Of a stretch of 64,000 bases of DNA, positions 34,066 to 45,214 are shown in pieces (the first letter of the stretch is position 1; each line of letters starts with the position of its first letter). Below the pieces are notes generated by a model. That model was not told the origin of the DNA and ran no database searches. It saw only the letters and a list, made by a program, of their open reading frames with translations. This stretch comes from Zopfochytrium polystomum (lineage: Eukaryota; Chytridiomycota; Chytridiomycetes; Chytridiales; Chytridiaceae). The stretch covers positions 124,001-188,000 of the forward strand of contig JAIVFJ010000019.1 of NCBI GenBank assembly GCA_025765615.1. The letters are read 5' to 3'. The translations under genes were made by a program, and so were the position numbers.

Positions 34066-35661
34066 GGTTACTTGCTGCATTGACCCTGGGATCGGGAATG
34101 AAGGAAAGCAAATAATTGGCCACTGGCCTGTGGCTGTGCGAGTTATTGTTGCAGCAATGCCCTCACCGGTCCTTTGCCCCTATGAACGTTCATTCTTTGT
34201 GTTTGAGACCCCTGTGAGACAGGTCTGTGGGATACTTTGTGGGCTTGGCAAGTAGTAGGGTTGAAGCACCCTGTAAACAGTCTACTCTGAGTGAGTGAGT
34301 GGAAGGAGTGAATGAAGTAGAGATGTGTGTTTGTGGGTGGTCCTTCTCCCCAACTTGGAGAGAAAGAGAAAAACTCTGTTATGAATTATTGATACATGAT
34401 GATGATATACACACTGTAATAGTTGCTAGGCAAGCGTGACTGGCACAGGGTAAAAACCTCTCCTATATTATCTGCTTGAGCAGAGGAGGAGGAAAACTGT
34501 TGACACCAGGTTTCCGTTCCACTTGATACTCGGAGTATTTGTCATCAGCGCAAGCCAGCGCCCAGGTCTGCATTGGCGGTGGCTCACTCTCCCATGGGCA
34601 TCGTGAGAATGATAACTGACAGTCACAATAGGTTCAGGTCTGTCTTGTGCCTCTTGCTGCTAACCAGTCAGTTCTGCCCAACACGCTCCCTAGACATCAT
34701 CCCAAAAAGTTAGTTTGGTGAGGGGAAACAGAAGGGTACTCCTTAGGTGCAGCACAGCTGCAGAATAAATGAGACAAGAGGGAAACAGGGATTTTTAACT
34801 AGAAGGGGGGGTCAGCTGTGAGGCCACACCAGCTGCTTGAGCCGGAGGAGATCGCAATGACAACTCATGATCCTTACTCCAACACAGAGCCAGCGGTGTG
34901 ATGCCATTGCAGGAGGGGCCAACTCTGCTCCCCACCCTGTGGCGCCTTAAGAGGGGCCGCACTAAGAGATGACATACACACCTGGTGTGTGTACTACTAC
35001 CCTCACTCTTGTGAGCTGGATGGATTTGAAGGGACTCTGTATTCGTGCCATAGGACAGAAATCAGATTGAAGAAAAAGGAAAAGAGAAATGGCCCAAAAA
35101 ACAAAGAGAGAGAAATTGACAAGTCAACCCACTGACTCGGAGCATCCATCACAAATGCTCTTAGTCCCCCAACCCTAGACATGTCTGTAAAAGTGCCAAA
35201 AATAAAATTATAAATTAGGTGGGTGTGAGGTACGACCTGTTAGGCACCCCATCCCTAGGCAGACTGTCAGTCTCTGTAGTTACAGAAAAAGAAAATATGT
35301 TATGAAACCCCTGGCGCAACAGAAACTGTTAAGACAAAAGTAGTAAAGCGGTCCCAATAATAAAGACAGGTTAGCCATGAATACAATTTGATAACGCCTT
35401 GGAAACTAAAGAGCAGGAATAATAATAGGGGTCCCGATCCTTGCAGTTTTATGACAGGTGCACTTGTTTTTGCCCGTAGACTTATCACTGAGACCTTGGT
35501 GTAATCTGACAATTGAATGAATGCCCTCCGCCCAAATCTTCTCCTATCCTTCATATTCCTTGTAGTCGGTCACTCCGCTACTCTGGTAGTGGGCTCAAAT
35601 TCCCATTAGCCATTGTGTTATTACATGCAGTAATGATGATGACAAGTAGAACACGGAAAAA

Positions 35662-35662
<1 letters not shown>

Positions 35663-35730
<68 letters not shown>
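35663..35730. repeat. GA dinucleotide array
   Basis: About 34 GA units upstream of membrane paralog B (36310), in a similar setting to the GA array upstream of paralog A. Confidence 0.9.
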
Positions 35731-35734
<4 letters not shown>

Positions 35735-36309
35735 AATGGGAGGGAATGGGATCGGTGATGTAATTTTAGGGCTTCTAGTGCTTATTTTGTAATATTGATA
35801 CTGTCAATCCATGTGCTGCATTATGTAGGCAGTACACAAATAATGCTTATTCGCGTGAGCGGAAGCAAATTTTCGCGTCGAGGCGACCGTTACCATTTAT
35901 TCATGCACAATAATCAATGGTGCATTGGAAAAAAAGGTACGGAAAAGTTTACAGACTTTCAAATGAAGAGCAAGGAGGGGCGAGGAGAAAATAATTAGCG
36001 CGTTCCGGGTCACACGCGTGGGCCACCTAGAGTCAGTCGTTTTCGTTTTCGCCTTCTTCTTCAATTTCCGATCTTCTTCCGGTCTTCTTCACATTCTCAC
36101 TGCCTCCAGCGGACTCCGCAGGCCCTGTCAGAAAACCCTCCGGCCAGTTTATCAAGCGAAACGCGCACCGAATAAACGAACAAACCAAGAGACGAGTGCT
36201 TTGCAAACGGCCCAAGGGGGGGCACAGGCGTCGGCGAAGAAGGGGTCGAATACCAGCAACAGAAACAAGCAGGGGTTGGGAGACGATCGAATCACAAAGT
36301 TGAAAAATC

Positions 36310-37221
36310 ATGAGCGCTCCAAACGCACTCCAAGTCCTCGGGCGGGTCGCGGGCATCATCATAGCAGGGCCGTCGATGATGACCAACGTCAGCTCGCTCA
36401 ACTCCATCTTCTTCTCCTACAAGGGTCGGCCGGTCCAGATCGCGGGCATCGCGTCGACGGTGCTGGCGCTCATCACCGACGTGCTGATCCTTGTCGCCAC
36501 CGTGTGGGTGACCATCGATAGCAAGTGGGCGTACCTGTCGCAGAGCTCGGTGGCCATCAACGTCCTGAAGCGCTTGTACAGCGTGAACGTCGTGTACGTG
36601 ACGGCGCTGCGGTTCCAAGCCATCAACCGGCAGCGAGCGGTCGCCCTGCTCAGCAGCTGGCCCATCGTCGCGTACGTCACGCTCTACGCGTTGTTTTCTG
36701 CGACCACGCTCGGGTTCCAGGTGCACGCGTACGTCAGCAACGACTGGGTAGCCGCGGCGGCGCGCGCGAGCGACTCGTTCCGGCTGTACCGGATCCTGAA
36801 CCTCGTGACGACCAGCATCTACGTGCTGCTCGGGGTGGTGGTCGACGTGCAGTTTATGATGCTCGGCAAGACGAACCCGATGCAGAAGAGCAACTTTGCG
36901 AGGCTCCGCATGTTTTACAATCACTGGATCTACCTCGCCTACGAGCTAGTGTCGTTTGCCGGCTTCACGGTCAACATCATTTGGGGCCTGGTCGACCCCG
37001 TCAACGTCACGGGTTTTGTGTACGTCGAGCAGATGGTGCTGAGCATGATGATGCTCAACGGCCTTTCGCTCGTGCAAGTCTGCTCGTCCCAGTCTTTTGT
37101 CAGCTCGCCCGACGGGAGCGGTCCCCCATCAATGCAGTCAGCCATGCAATCTGCCATGCAGTCTGGCCTGGCGATCGAACAGCGACCGAGCGCTGCAAGA
37201 AATCCTGGACAGGATCGATGA
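36310..37221 (+). CDS. Multi-pass membrane protein, paralog B, intronless
   Basis: A single-exon frame of 303 residues starting MSAPNALQVLGR, colinear with paralog A (29854-30735) over its whole membrane part, with the same pattern of hydrophobic stretches. Residues outside the central block differ in many places (for example WAYLSQSSVAINVLKRLYSV here against WWFLSQSSVIINALKRVYSV), but nucleotides 36710-36936 are almost identical to 30257-30483. The C-terminal tail is distinct and carries a short repeated QSAM motif. The two copies are in the same orientation about 6.4 kb apart with a LisH-WD40 gene and repeats between. Function unknown. Confidence 0.8.
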   Translation: MSAPNALQVLGRVAGIIIAGPSMMTNVSSLNSIFFSYKGRPVQIAGIASTVLALITDVLILVATVWVTIDSKWAYLSQSSVAINVLKRLYSVNVVYVTALRFQAINRQRAVALLSSWPIVAYVTLYALFSATTLGFQVHAYVSNDWVAAAARASDSFRLYRILNLVTTSIYVLLGVVVDVQFMMLGKTNPMQKSNFARLRMFYNHWIYLAYELVSFAGFTVNIIWGLVDPVNVTGFVYVEQMVLSMMMLNGLSLVQVCSSQSFVSSPDGSGPPSMQSAMQSAMQSGLAIEQRPSAARNPGQDR

Positions 37222-37707
37222 TTTACTCGTGCTCTTCAGTTCAATTAGACATCTCTCCAGATAATCATCATTCACTCCTTCACATACGCGAGGAAGAAAA
37301 TCTCGCCGGGATTGGCATTCCGCTCATTTCGAAGGGACTTTCAACTTGAACCAATTGGCTTTTTTCCTTTTAAGAGAACGGGAAATACACAAATAATTCG
37401 GGTAACGTGGTTTCTTCCGCTGACTGCAAGATTTGGAGAAAAGGAGACGCGAAGACAAGGCCATTTTTCCCCCATCGGCCGATTTGTTGCTTTTGTTTTC
37501 TTCGTCACCCCTCTCACAGGGTAACGCACGTTAAGAATTCTGCCAGCACTGCAGAGGCAGCGAATGCAGCCGGAATTGCTTTATAATTTTCCATTTTGAC
37601 TCATGCGGCAGCCGCATTGTCCGTGAGCGTCAGCTCCCAATGAAGAAGTGTCGAATAAAATTTGAGACGAGTACACACCCGTTGCACCCAATTATTATTC
37701 CATTCTG
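37222..37707. other. Short convergent intergenic region
   Basis: Between the 3' ends of membrane paralog B and AP-3 sigma. Nothing recognisable. Confidence 0.6.
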
Positions 37708-38920
37708 TCATCTCCGAAGGTTAATCTCCTGCTTTGCAACAAGAACGTCGCAGATCGAGGGCATGCTTGTTTCGAGGACTTGGAGCAGTGGGGGAAAAAT
37801 GTGAACTGCATGCGGCGTTTCACAAAATATTGCGCACTTACCCATCCCGCCCGATATCACTTCGGATAAAATCGACGCGACCTTGAAAGAATGATTTATC
37901 ACAACAGAAAGTTAAGTTATCCTAAGAATAGGACATCGAAAAACAAAGACTCATTACATCGTCTGGCCGGAAAATCTAGAGAAACAGACGGATTAGTTTC
38001 TCGTTTTATCACAATTTGGAGTTTTTACCAGATCAAGTTCGCATACGTTGACAAACGCCTTGTCCAGCACCTCCACGAGCACTTGAATCAAGTCGAGAAT
38101 GCCTATGCCCTCCACCATTGAGTCTGGCAAGAAATGGGATGCCCTCTCCGCTTTCGAAAACGTACCAAGTTCACTCTCCGACGAGTCGACGACAAAGACA
38201 AAGTACAGAGCTGTTTGTTGTTTGGAAGCGTCATTAACCAAACAAAGCGCCGGTGCTGTGGGGCCTTACTTGCATAGTGCTAAAGATATTAACGAACGAT
38301 GGGTGGTACAAGATGAGTCAAAAGAGGGGCGGGGAAGACCAGCAGCATTGACACCGTCACTCACGCGGTAAATAATCTTTGTGTCGTGTCCCCCAACGAT
38401 CGAGCTTCCCTCAAGAAAGTTGCAAGCAGTCTCTGGTCTGCTTATTTTTCGTTAGACGCTCAAACCCGCGGCTACGCATGCAGAAGCCCCCCCCCCCCCC
38501 CCCCCATTTAAAACGGCTGCCGCACGGCACCCACCTCCTGCTGATAAGCCGAAAGATCTCCTTAAGCATCTCCTGCTGGGTTCTCACGTCCTGGTGGCGC
38601 GACAGGGTCAGACGTGGAGCGAGCGATCGGCGTGGGGGTGTGGATGGTTTTGAGGAGTGAGAGGCCAGGCCCTTGTAATTGATGGCATCCTGCGATCGCG
38701 CAAGGTGAAGGCAGCCCGATCGTGCACCACCAAGCCTCGAGGCGCAGCCGCATCCGGGGGCGGGACTGGCTGCGAATTGCTCTTTCTGAGCTGGCCCGCT
38801 CGCTCTCGCATCTCTCTCCCTTCCCCACTCCCTCGTATCTCCTCTCACCATCTGCTGATACCACGTCATCAGCCGCGGCTTGCCGTTGTTGTTGAAGATG
38901 AGGACGCCCTTGATAGCCAT
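37708..38920 (-). CDS. APS3: AP-3 adaptor complex sigma subunit with micro-exons
   Basis: Sigma subunit of the AP-3 adaptor, which sorts cargo from Golgi/endosomes to vacuole or lysosome. Nine exons (minus): 38920-38849, 38575-38535, 38437-38365, 38279-38270, 38210-38166, 38102-38029, 37975-37958, 37881-37842, 37778-37708, total 444 bp, 147 residues, exactly in frame. The protein reads MAIKGVLIFNNNGKPRL, then EMLKEIFRLISRR, CNFLEGSSIVGGHDTKIIYR, HYATLYFVFVVDSSESELG, ILDLIQVLVEVLDKAF, VCELDLIFRPDD, and ILSEVISGGMVLETSM, matching the sigma-3 chain position by position. Exon 4 is 10 bp (CACTATGCAA, giving HYA plus one base) and exon 7 is 18 bp (IFRPDD); both are needed to complete conserved segments. 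The C-terminus is about 45 residues shorter than human AP3S1. It shares a 151 bp promoter with the MORN5-like gene. Confidence 0.88.
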
Positions 38921-39071
38921 GGGTGCGTGTGGAGGGACGAGCAGGGCGAGGGAGGCGATGGCTGGAAAGGGGGCACCCAGAGAGAAATTTTCTCTGACAA
39001 GGTGCCGGCTGTAGTGACGCGACGACGAAAGGACTGCCAAAACTTGATCGCCACCCCAAACCTTCTTCAAA
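38921..39071. promoter_or_regulatory. Compact bidirectional promoter, AP-3 sigma / MORN5-like
   Basis: Only 151 bp separate the two start codons (38920 minus, 39072 plus), so both core promoters and 5' leaders must lie here or overlap the genes. No TATA box seen. Confidence 0.5.
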
Positions 39072-39780
39072 ATGTCGTCGCCGTTTTCCACCGAGCTCAA
39101 GAACGGCAGGTAGCGTAGCTATTTTCAGAAAAACAAAAACGCGCGCGAAGCTCGACGGCGGACTGGCCCTTGTAACGGACGACCCACCCCGTATCTATCG
39201 ACACGAGCGAGAGCTTCCTCAGAAAGGGTCACGACCCTACACGTCACGCGAAACCCGACACCACGGGATCGTTGCCCCCACAGCCCCTCACGACCATTTT
39301 TAACCGTATTCCAACCCCTCCGTTCATACACTTTTACGCCAAACAAACAAACAAAAACAAAAAAACACGCAACTACGGCACAGGCACGAAGGGTTCGGAA
39401 AGTACGTGTTTCCAGACGGGAACGTGTACGTGGGCGACTTTAAAGACGGGCAGTTACGTGTCCTTTTATCTTTGCAATCAGCCCTGCGTGTATCTGGTTT
39501 GGTGGGAGGGGTCGGGAGGGGTTGGGGGAAAGTGGTGGTGGTGTTTTTGGAGGAGCGGCTCGGGTCACAAACCCTAACTCGCGCTGAGACCGGCACAAAA
39601 AAACCCTCAGATTCCACGGACAAGGCACGATTCACTTTCTGAATGGAGGACAGTACTCAGCCACGTGGAGCAACGGCGTCGTTGTAGAGGTGGGTGTAAG
39701 GGTTATGGTTGGGAGGAAATTTTGCTCTCTTTCGATGTGTGTGTGTGTCGCACTTGGCGCTTACAACCTCAACTCGTGCC

Positions 39781-39823
<43 letters not shown>

Positions 39824-39971
39824 TTCCCTTTTTTTTCAACCGAACACACAGGGCAAGTACACGTTCAAAGATGGCTTGGTGTACGAGTCGAAAAACTGGG
39901 ACTATTGCACTTTGGGAGACAGGCGATTTTTCCACGAGCGAGTCGAAGGATTCCAGGGAAGCGGATACTGA
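39072..39971 (+). CDS. MORN5: MORN-repeat protein, MORN5-like
   Basis: Exons 39072-39109, 39384-39452, 39611-39689 and 39852-39971 join in frame to 101 residues. The protein reads MSSPFSTELKNGRHEGFGKY, VFPDGNVYVGDFKDGQFHGQ, GTIHFLNGGQYSATWSNGVV, GKYTFKDGLVYESKNWDYC and GDRRFFHERVEGF. Three MORN repeats (YxG-type) are visible, and the segment YTFKDGLVYESKNWDYC followed by DRRF is characteristic of MORN5. In animals MORN5 is linked to sperm and motile cilia, so the gene suggests a flagellated zoospore stage (inference). It is shorter than human MORN5 (161 residues): the N-terminal repeat is reduced and about 60 C-terminal residues are missing or lie in exons I did not find. Intron 3 contains a 38-base poly-A run (39781-39818). 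Confidence 0.78.
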
Positions 39972-41035
39972 AAGCTGGGGTGACGGGTTACGCGGGGGAA
40001 AATGGGGCGTTGACAGAACTTTCTTCGCTCGGTGAGCCTTGAGTTAATTCTGAACTATGCCTGAAGTTTTTTTTTGGAAGTTGTTGGTGAGACAGTTGTC
40101 CAGTTTTGCTGTAGATTTTAGTTAGCTATTGATCAAAGCCTTTCTTATTTCTCCTTTGAAGTTCACTTCGCTCTTGAATGAAATTCGAACCTCAACGAAG
40201 TGTACATAAGAAAGATAGTAAAGTAGCAGCTACTGAACCAGAGAAAACAAACACAGGCGCAACAATGGAATTGGGCCGATGTACGTATGTTCACTAGTTT
40301 TTCGACCAAACTCCTCTTGCAACTTTTCTTAGGCACTGTTTCTGTATTTGGAACGCACGGAGTCGTGTTTCTATACATTTCTCGGCCAAACCCATCGTTA
40401 ATTACCAGAATGACTACGCAATGTACAACGAAGCAAATCATCAGACCCCGAGCTGAAAAGGACGACCCAACACACAACCCCACCCCTCATTCTCAAGGTG
40501 CTGCAGGGTTTAGAATTCAACCCATTCCTAGTAATGTCATCAGTTGGGGAACCAGAAAGTGCATCCAAAGTCAAGATTCTTAGTAACCCAGCGCTCAAGG
40601 AAACCGAGCCGCTGGCATCGCGGTCTGCGTACAGGGCCATCACTGCCCAAACATCACCGTCGAGCAGAGTGTCGGCGAAATAAACGAAGCACTTTACCAT
40701 CCTCACGTCCAGCCAGGCAAACTCTTCCTTCCTTTTCCCTGGAAAATCGCGAAGTCGCTCGCATTGGCCAACGCAAAAGGGCTTCCAAGCTTCATGGGGG
40801 CATTGACCGAACAGTATTCCATCACCTCCGCGATGCTCATCCGAAACCTCTTTGGACATGGTCACGCAACAAAAACTCCTGCCACGAACGCCCTCCAGGA
40901 CCACAGTCCGCGGGAGACAAATGCGGTCACGTATTCAAAGCAGCCAAAGGCGACGATGGTCTGTGACGTCACCGGTCGCGTCCAGCACCTGCCGCGAGAG
41001 GAAAGCTTGCCACCGCGAGTCCGCCCACCCTACTA
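39972..41035. other. Region without a resolvable gene
   Basis: Open frames exist on both strands. A minus-strand frame 40904-40398 includes VKCFVYFADTLLDGDVWAVM, and a plus-strand frame near 40740-40830 gives WKIAKSLALANAKGL. Neither could be tied to a family or joined to neighbours with confidence; this may be the decayed 3' part of the F-box-like gene that follows. Confidence 0.35.
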
Positions 41036-41871
41036 ATTGCGAACCAGAGCCGACGATGGCACCCCCTGGACTTCGGTCGAAGGGTGCAGCAGGTTGGCGG
41101 TCAGCTCCGGACGCGCGAGCGGGTTCGGCAACTGCTCGACGACGAGGCTGTTCGTAGTGTTGTCCCAGCGGTGCAGGGAACGGGTTACCTGCAGCGACTT
41201 ATAATGGAGTGCACCACAAGGTTCCCGGAATGGGGATAAGGCGGCCTAGGAGTGTGGGAACGTGGTGGTTCGGATCCTTCCGCTGTCGAGGTCCACCCAG
41301 ACCCACGGGCTACTCCTTGGGTCCTGCTCGGCAATCAGAATTCCGCTTCGGCATTTCGATGTGTAGGGGACGATGTTACGGAGTCCCTGACGCAAGGCGA
41401 ATATGGCAACGGCGCGGTGTGATGAGGTTGCTGCTGGGGGGTTTCTTGGTGTGCAAGGGGCAAATGACCGATGCGGATCCACGGCGATGACGATGGCGGC
41501 GGCCTCAGGACCTTGAAGCTGCGATAGTCTTCACCGCGCCGTGGAATTTGCTGCCCGCGCCGTAACTGGACTTGGAGAACCTGTTCTTGCAGGCCGGCCA
41601 AGCCTTTGGAGCGGCGGTTGGCCTCCTACGGCAGCTTGGAGACTCGCATCAGGTCCCGCGAGGCGGTCGAACCACAGGGACGTGGAGCCGAGAAGGAGGA
41701 GATCGCGGAAGCGCCGGCACAACAGGGACAGGCGGAGGAGGGCGACGACGTCGAGCTGCCGTCGGGCAGCCGCAGCAGAGTCGTCACAGACATTCACGTA
41801 GAGCCAGTCAGTCGTCACGCTATCTAAATAAACACGAAAGGAGCCTACAGGCAAAGAAAACATTGGGTTAG
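41036..41871 (-). pseudogene. F-box-like gene, apparently broken
   Basis: A minus-strand frame starts near 41871 (MFSLPVGSFRVYLDSV) and contains an F-box-like stretch, LDVVALLRLSLLCRRFRDLL followed by SLWFDRLAG. F-box proteins recruit substrates to SCF ubiquitin ligases through Skp1. The next plausible coding blocks lie in other frames: NIVPYTSKCRSGILIAEQDP with VWVDLDSGRIRTTTFPH (about 41390-41260), and SLQVTRSLHRWDNTTNSLV to the stop at 41036 (ending PSSALVRN). I could not connect these by clear introns, so the gene is either multi-exon with borders I missed or a pseudogene. Confidence in the F-box call is moderate to low. Confidence 0.38.
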
Positions 41872-44477
41872 TTAGTCGATGTGCAATGGAAAGTTGTATT
41901 TTACTGGACAGTAAGTAATATTTTCTTTGGCACAACCGTGTCCCCATTTATAAAAATATGGGCATAATTTCTCCTCTCCTCATACCTACATCGCCCTCCC
42001 CGAGCATTCACGGTGGCACATCATCCTGACATGTCGCTCTTTGATGCTCTACTAATTTCCAGTGTATTTATTGATGATTGTGACTGTTGTAATGGGAAGT
42101 TCATAGTCCTCTGCATTGGGAGGAAACTTGCTGTGAAAAAAAACATTTTTCCATAAAACAACCCATATCATCATTATGTATAAATTATTCATAACAGACT
42201 GTTTCTCTTTCTCTCCAAGTTGGGGAGAAGGACCACCCACAAACACACGTCTCCACTTCATTCACTCCTCCACTCACTCACTCAGAGTAGACTGTTTACA
42301 GAAGGGGTGAGCCTGAGGACGAAACCACTGTTCCACCTGAGAGTTTGATCTACGAGTGCCTGCCTTGGTCCTATTGCTGTGAGAGTGAGATGTGCGAGTA
42401 TGAGTGCGATGCGATAAAGCTCATTGGTTGAGTGATTGTGCTGACGCAGCCTGGTGGGGTGCGTGTACGATTGCAGGTGTTTCTGTGTGCGAGTTCCTTA
42501 CTGGCAACGTTCCGACCCCTATATAGCCGACTCCCTTCTCTCTCTCCCCCTTGTTGCTGGCGACAACGAGGGATCCCACAGCACCATCTGCAATGAGGGG
42601 CGCAAGGTCGCACCCTGTCTGTCCCTTCGCTATTAACTGCTCCTGTTACGTTTGAGATTAGGTAAAAACCCCCATTTCCCTCTTCTCTCTTTATTCTGTG
42701 GTTGTGTTGCGCCCTCAGGAGTGCCCTTCCATTTCCCCTCGCACCGGCCCACAGCCACGCGATTAATCAGTGCTCCCACACTGATCCTTCAGAGGATTGT
42801 CCCTCTGAATGTTCATTCTTTGTGTTTGAGACCCCTGTTAGACAGATCAGTAGGGATACTTCATGGACTAGGCAAGTAGTACGGTTGAAACACCCCTAGA
42901 CAACAGCCCAATAAAGTTAGTTTTAGCCTATTTTTTGCTTTCCCTCACTCTAGGGTCCAGAACACATCAAAACAATTAACACAACCTCATCCCACCAAAA
43001 CCATCACACACACAGGGAGCCATAGCACAGGGCACCACTGTGTGGTTGGGGACCGACCTTCCAGTGGCACTAGGGGCAGTGGGCCAAGCAGCTTTGTGGA
43101 CATGGCATCTCAGTCCAGTGCAGAGGTTCCGGTGGCTGTGGATGGTGAGAGCCCTGTGGGGCGGGGCTCTGTGTCCGTGCAAGCCTGGGACACTCACATT
43201 GCTAGGGGCAGAAAGCCCAGTGATGTGGTGGAACCAGCCATGCCAAGTGACCCACCTGCTGCTGAGAGTGCGCCTGATGTGCCAGATGTGTTATTTGCAC
43301 GCAGACCATATGAGGACTCTGACAACAACATTCAATCTGTCTACATGTCAGACTCTGATGACGAAGACAGATCACTCTTTGTTTCAACGTCAACTCCAAC
43401 ACTGTGAGACTGTGCTCTCTAAATCCTCACCCTGGGCTATGGGTGGCAAATAGAGCAATGACCTAAATACCAATCCTGAAAAGTGAAAAAGGGCAAAATG
43501 GAGATGTCTAGGGGTCACTAGACAGGGCAATGTATTTGGAGTCTTAAGAAGCCCAAGAAACACAAAGAAACTCTCTTACTACACACAAGGAGAAGACTCT
43601 CACACTCAGACCAAGGCAACTGTGAAAGGTGGCACACTAGCAAAGAATATGCAGGGTTCTCTGGTCCATGACACAGAGTGGGCCCAATGGAGGCAAAAGC
43701 CAAAGCCAAAGGGGACCAGGAAATCCGGGTAACAATGCTGGAGGTGCAAGATGCAGCAAACTCCAGGGAGCGGCACTAAGTGCAGCACTCCAATCCAACT
43801 GAAGAAGACAAGAGAGTGGGGAGGAAAGTGGCCAGACCCCGGTCTGTTGGAGCCACCACCATGTAGCAAGGCTCCCTCTCTGTCAAAGACAAGCCCTAAG
43901 TTGGAGGGGGTTGGGCACAGAGGGCAAACACAAGGAACAGTTAGTGTGCAGAGGTGTCTGTTGAACTAAATCAGAACTGTTTTCCACTTAACAGAACCAG
44001 ACACAACTTGTCTCACTCCAAGGAGAAGTTCCAACTCAATCCAAGGAGGGGGCACACAGGGGTGGGAGACAGTGGGACTCTTCTTACTTCATCCTACTAG
44101 GACACAGACATCTGCTTCACCAAGCCAGAGGAATTCCCTATCTTAGAAGCAAGGAAGGTTAACACCCACTCCCTCACCCAAATGTGGCACCATGACATCA
44201 CAGGCATTAATCTGAGAGAAAGAGGGTCTGAACCCAGTGAAGACCAGGCCCACCAGAGGCCACAGGAACCAACAACCAGGGAGGAGGGGGTATACCTGAG
44301 AGACCATTCCTGCAGCAGTACCTGACCAGACAGCTCATTCATATCCCCTTGAGAGACCTGGATTTGACTAGATGTATTGACAGGAACCTAGAGGCACCAC
44401 CACAGATTTACCTTCCATCCATCCATCACCATGTGGCTCCTACCCAGTCCAACCTAAACAGCATGCAGAATTGGTGA

Positions 44478-44561
44478 GGTGCACTGGGGCTTGAACCCAG
44501 CACACTGCCATGATGGCCAAGAGGACTTCAACCTCCTGTCACACACCAGGGGACTGCCACC
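44478..44561 (-). repeat. tRNA-derived (SINE-like) remnant with intact T arm
   Basis: Read on the minus strand, 84 bases fold like a tRNA: a perfect five-pair T stem (CTGGG/CCCAG) around loop TTCAAGC, which also supplies a good B box (GGTTCAAGCCC); an anticodon stem around loop TTGAAGT; and partly matching ends (GGTGGCA / TGCACC). The D arm is degenerate. It lies inside the CpG-free zone, and the loop changes fit CpG to TpG/CpA decay. Probably the head of a SINE, not a working tRNA. Confidence 0.5.
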
Positions 44562-45214
44562 CCCAGCTCTACATACAGTCAGGAAGAAAAGGGCAGGCAA
44601 GGGACTTCAGGCACAGGTTCACACAGTCAACAAGATGGGGGGCAGCTGCTTAAACAGGAGAGGGTTGGAATCAGCAGGGTGAAGGAAGAAGGAAGGGAAA
44701 AGAGGGGAAAACATATACAAAAGAACGAAACAATAAATAAACAGCAAAGAAGTGAGAGGAGGAGTGAGTCACCAAGAAATGGGGCTGAGCCAGCCAAACA
44801 AGGAAGACAGCCCAGAGAATCATGGGGCATTTCTTGGCAAACAGTAGGGAGAGGGCTGGCAAGAAATGATTGGTGCAGATAAGGCAGTCACTCACAGCCA
44901 CACAAGAAAGAAAAGACACAGACAGAGACAGCAAGGAAGAAATAAAAGAGAAAACAGGAAAAACAGGAAAAACAGGATAAATTACTAATTGCAAAAATAA
45001 GTAAAAATCACCAATGAAAAGATAAAGAAAAACCCTGTGATCTCATACCGTTTTATGAGGTATTACATCATGGTAGCAGGCGGTAGACCTTGTTAACTCT
45101 GCCATCATCTTGTTAACTCTGTCCATCTGGGCTTAGCACTTCTCCCACAGAAGTGTTTCAGTCTTAAGGCATTTCCAAAAGTGAGGAGCCATTGGCCAGT
45201 TGCATTTCTGCCCA

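Larger units (their letters stand above)
33605..35640. mobile_element. Degenerate transposon-derived island 1
   Basis: No gene is seen. Blocks are repeated elsewhere in the window: 33851-33965 recurs at 34724-34800 and inverted at 42625-42760; 34187-34285 recurs at 42808-42905; 34280-34420 recurs inverted at 42165-42300; 34540-34690 recurs at 46970-47110. A TATAAAA box (33738) sits in LTR-like sequence. The composition is poorer in GC and CpG than the surrounding genes. The pieces look like nested, decayed LTR elements and SINE-like copies; I could not define element ends or target-site duplications. Confidence 0.6.

Noticed and set aside
40498..41036. Plus-strand frame resembling the middle of an aldo-keto reductase (WKIAKSLALANAKGL)
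   Set aside because: Only one short similarity from memory, no catalytic residues seen, and competing frames on the other strand are equally long.
43042..43407. 121-residue plus-strand frame in the transposon island
   Set aside because: It may be a gag-type relic, but it shows no zinc knuckle or protease motif, so it is mentioned only within the island.
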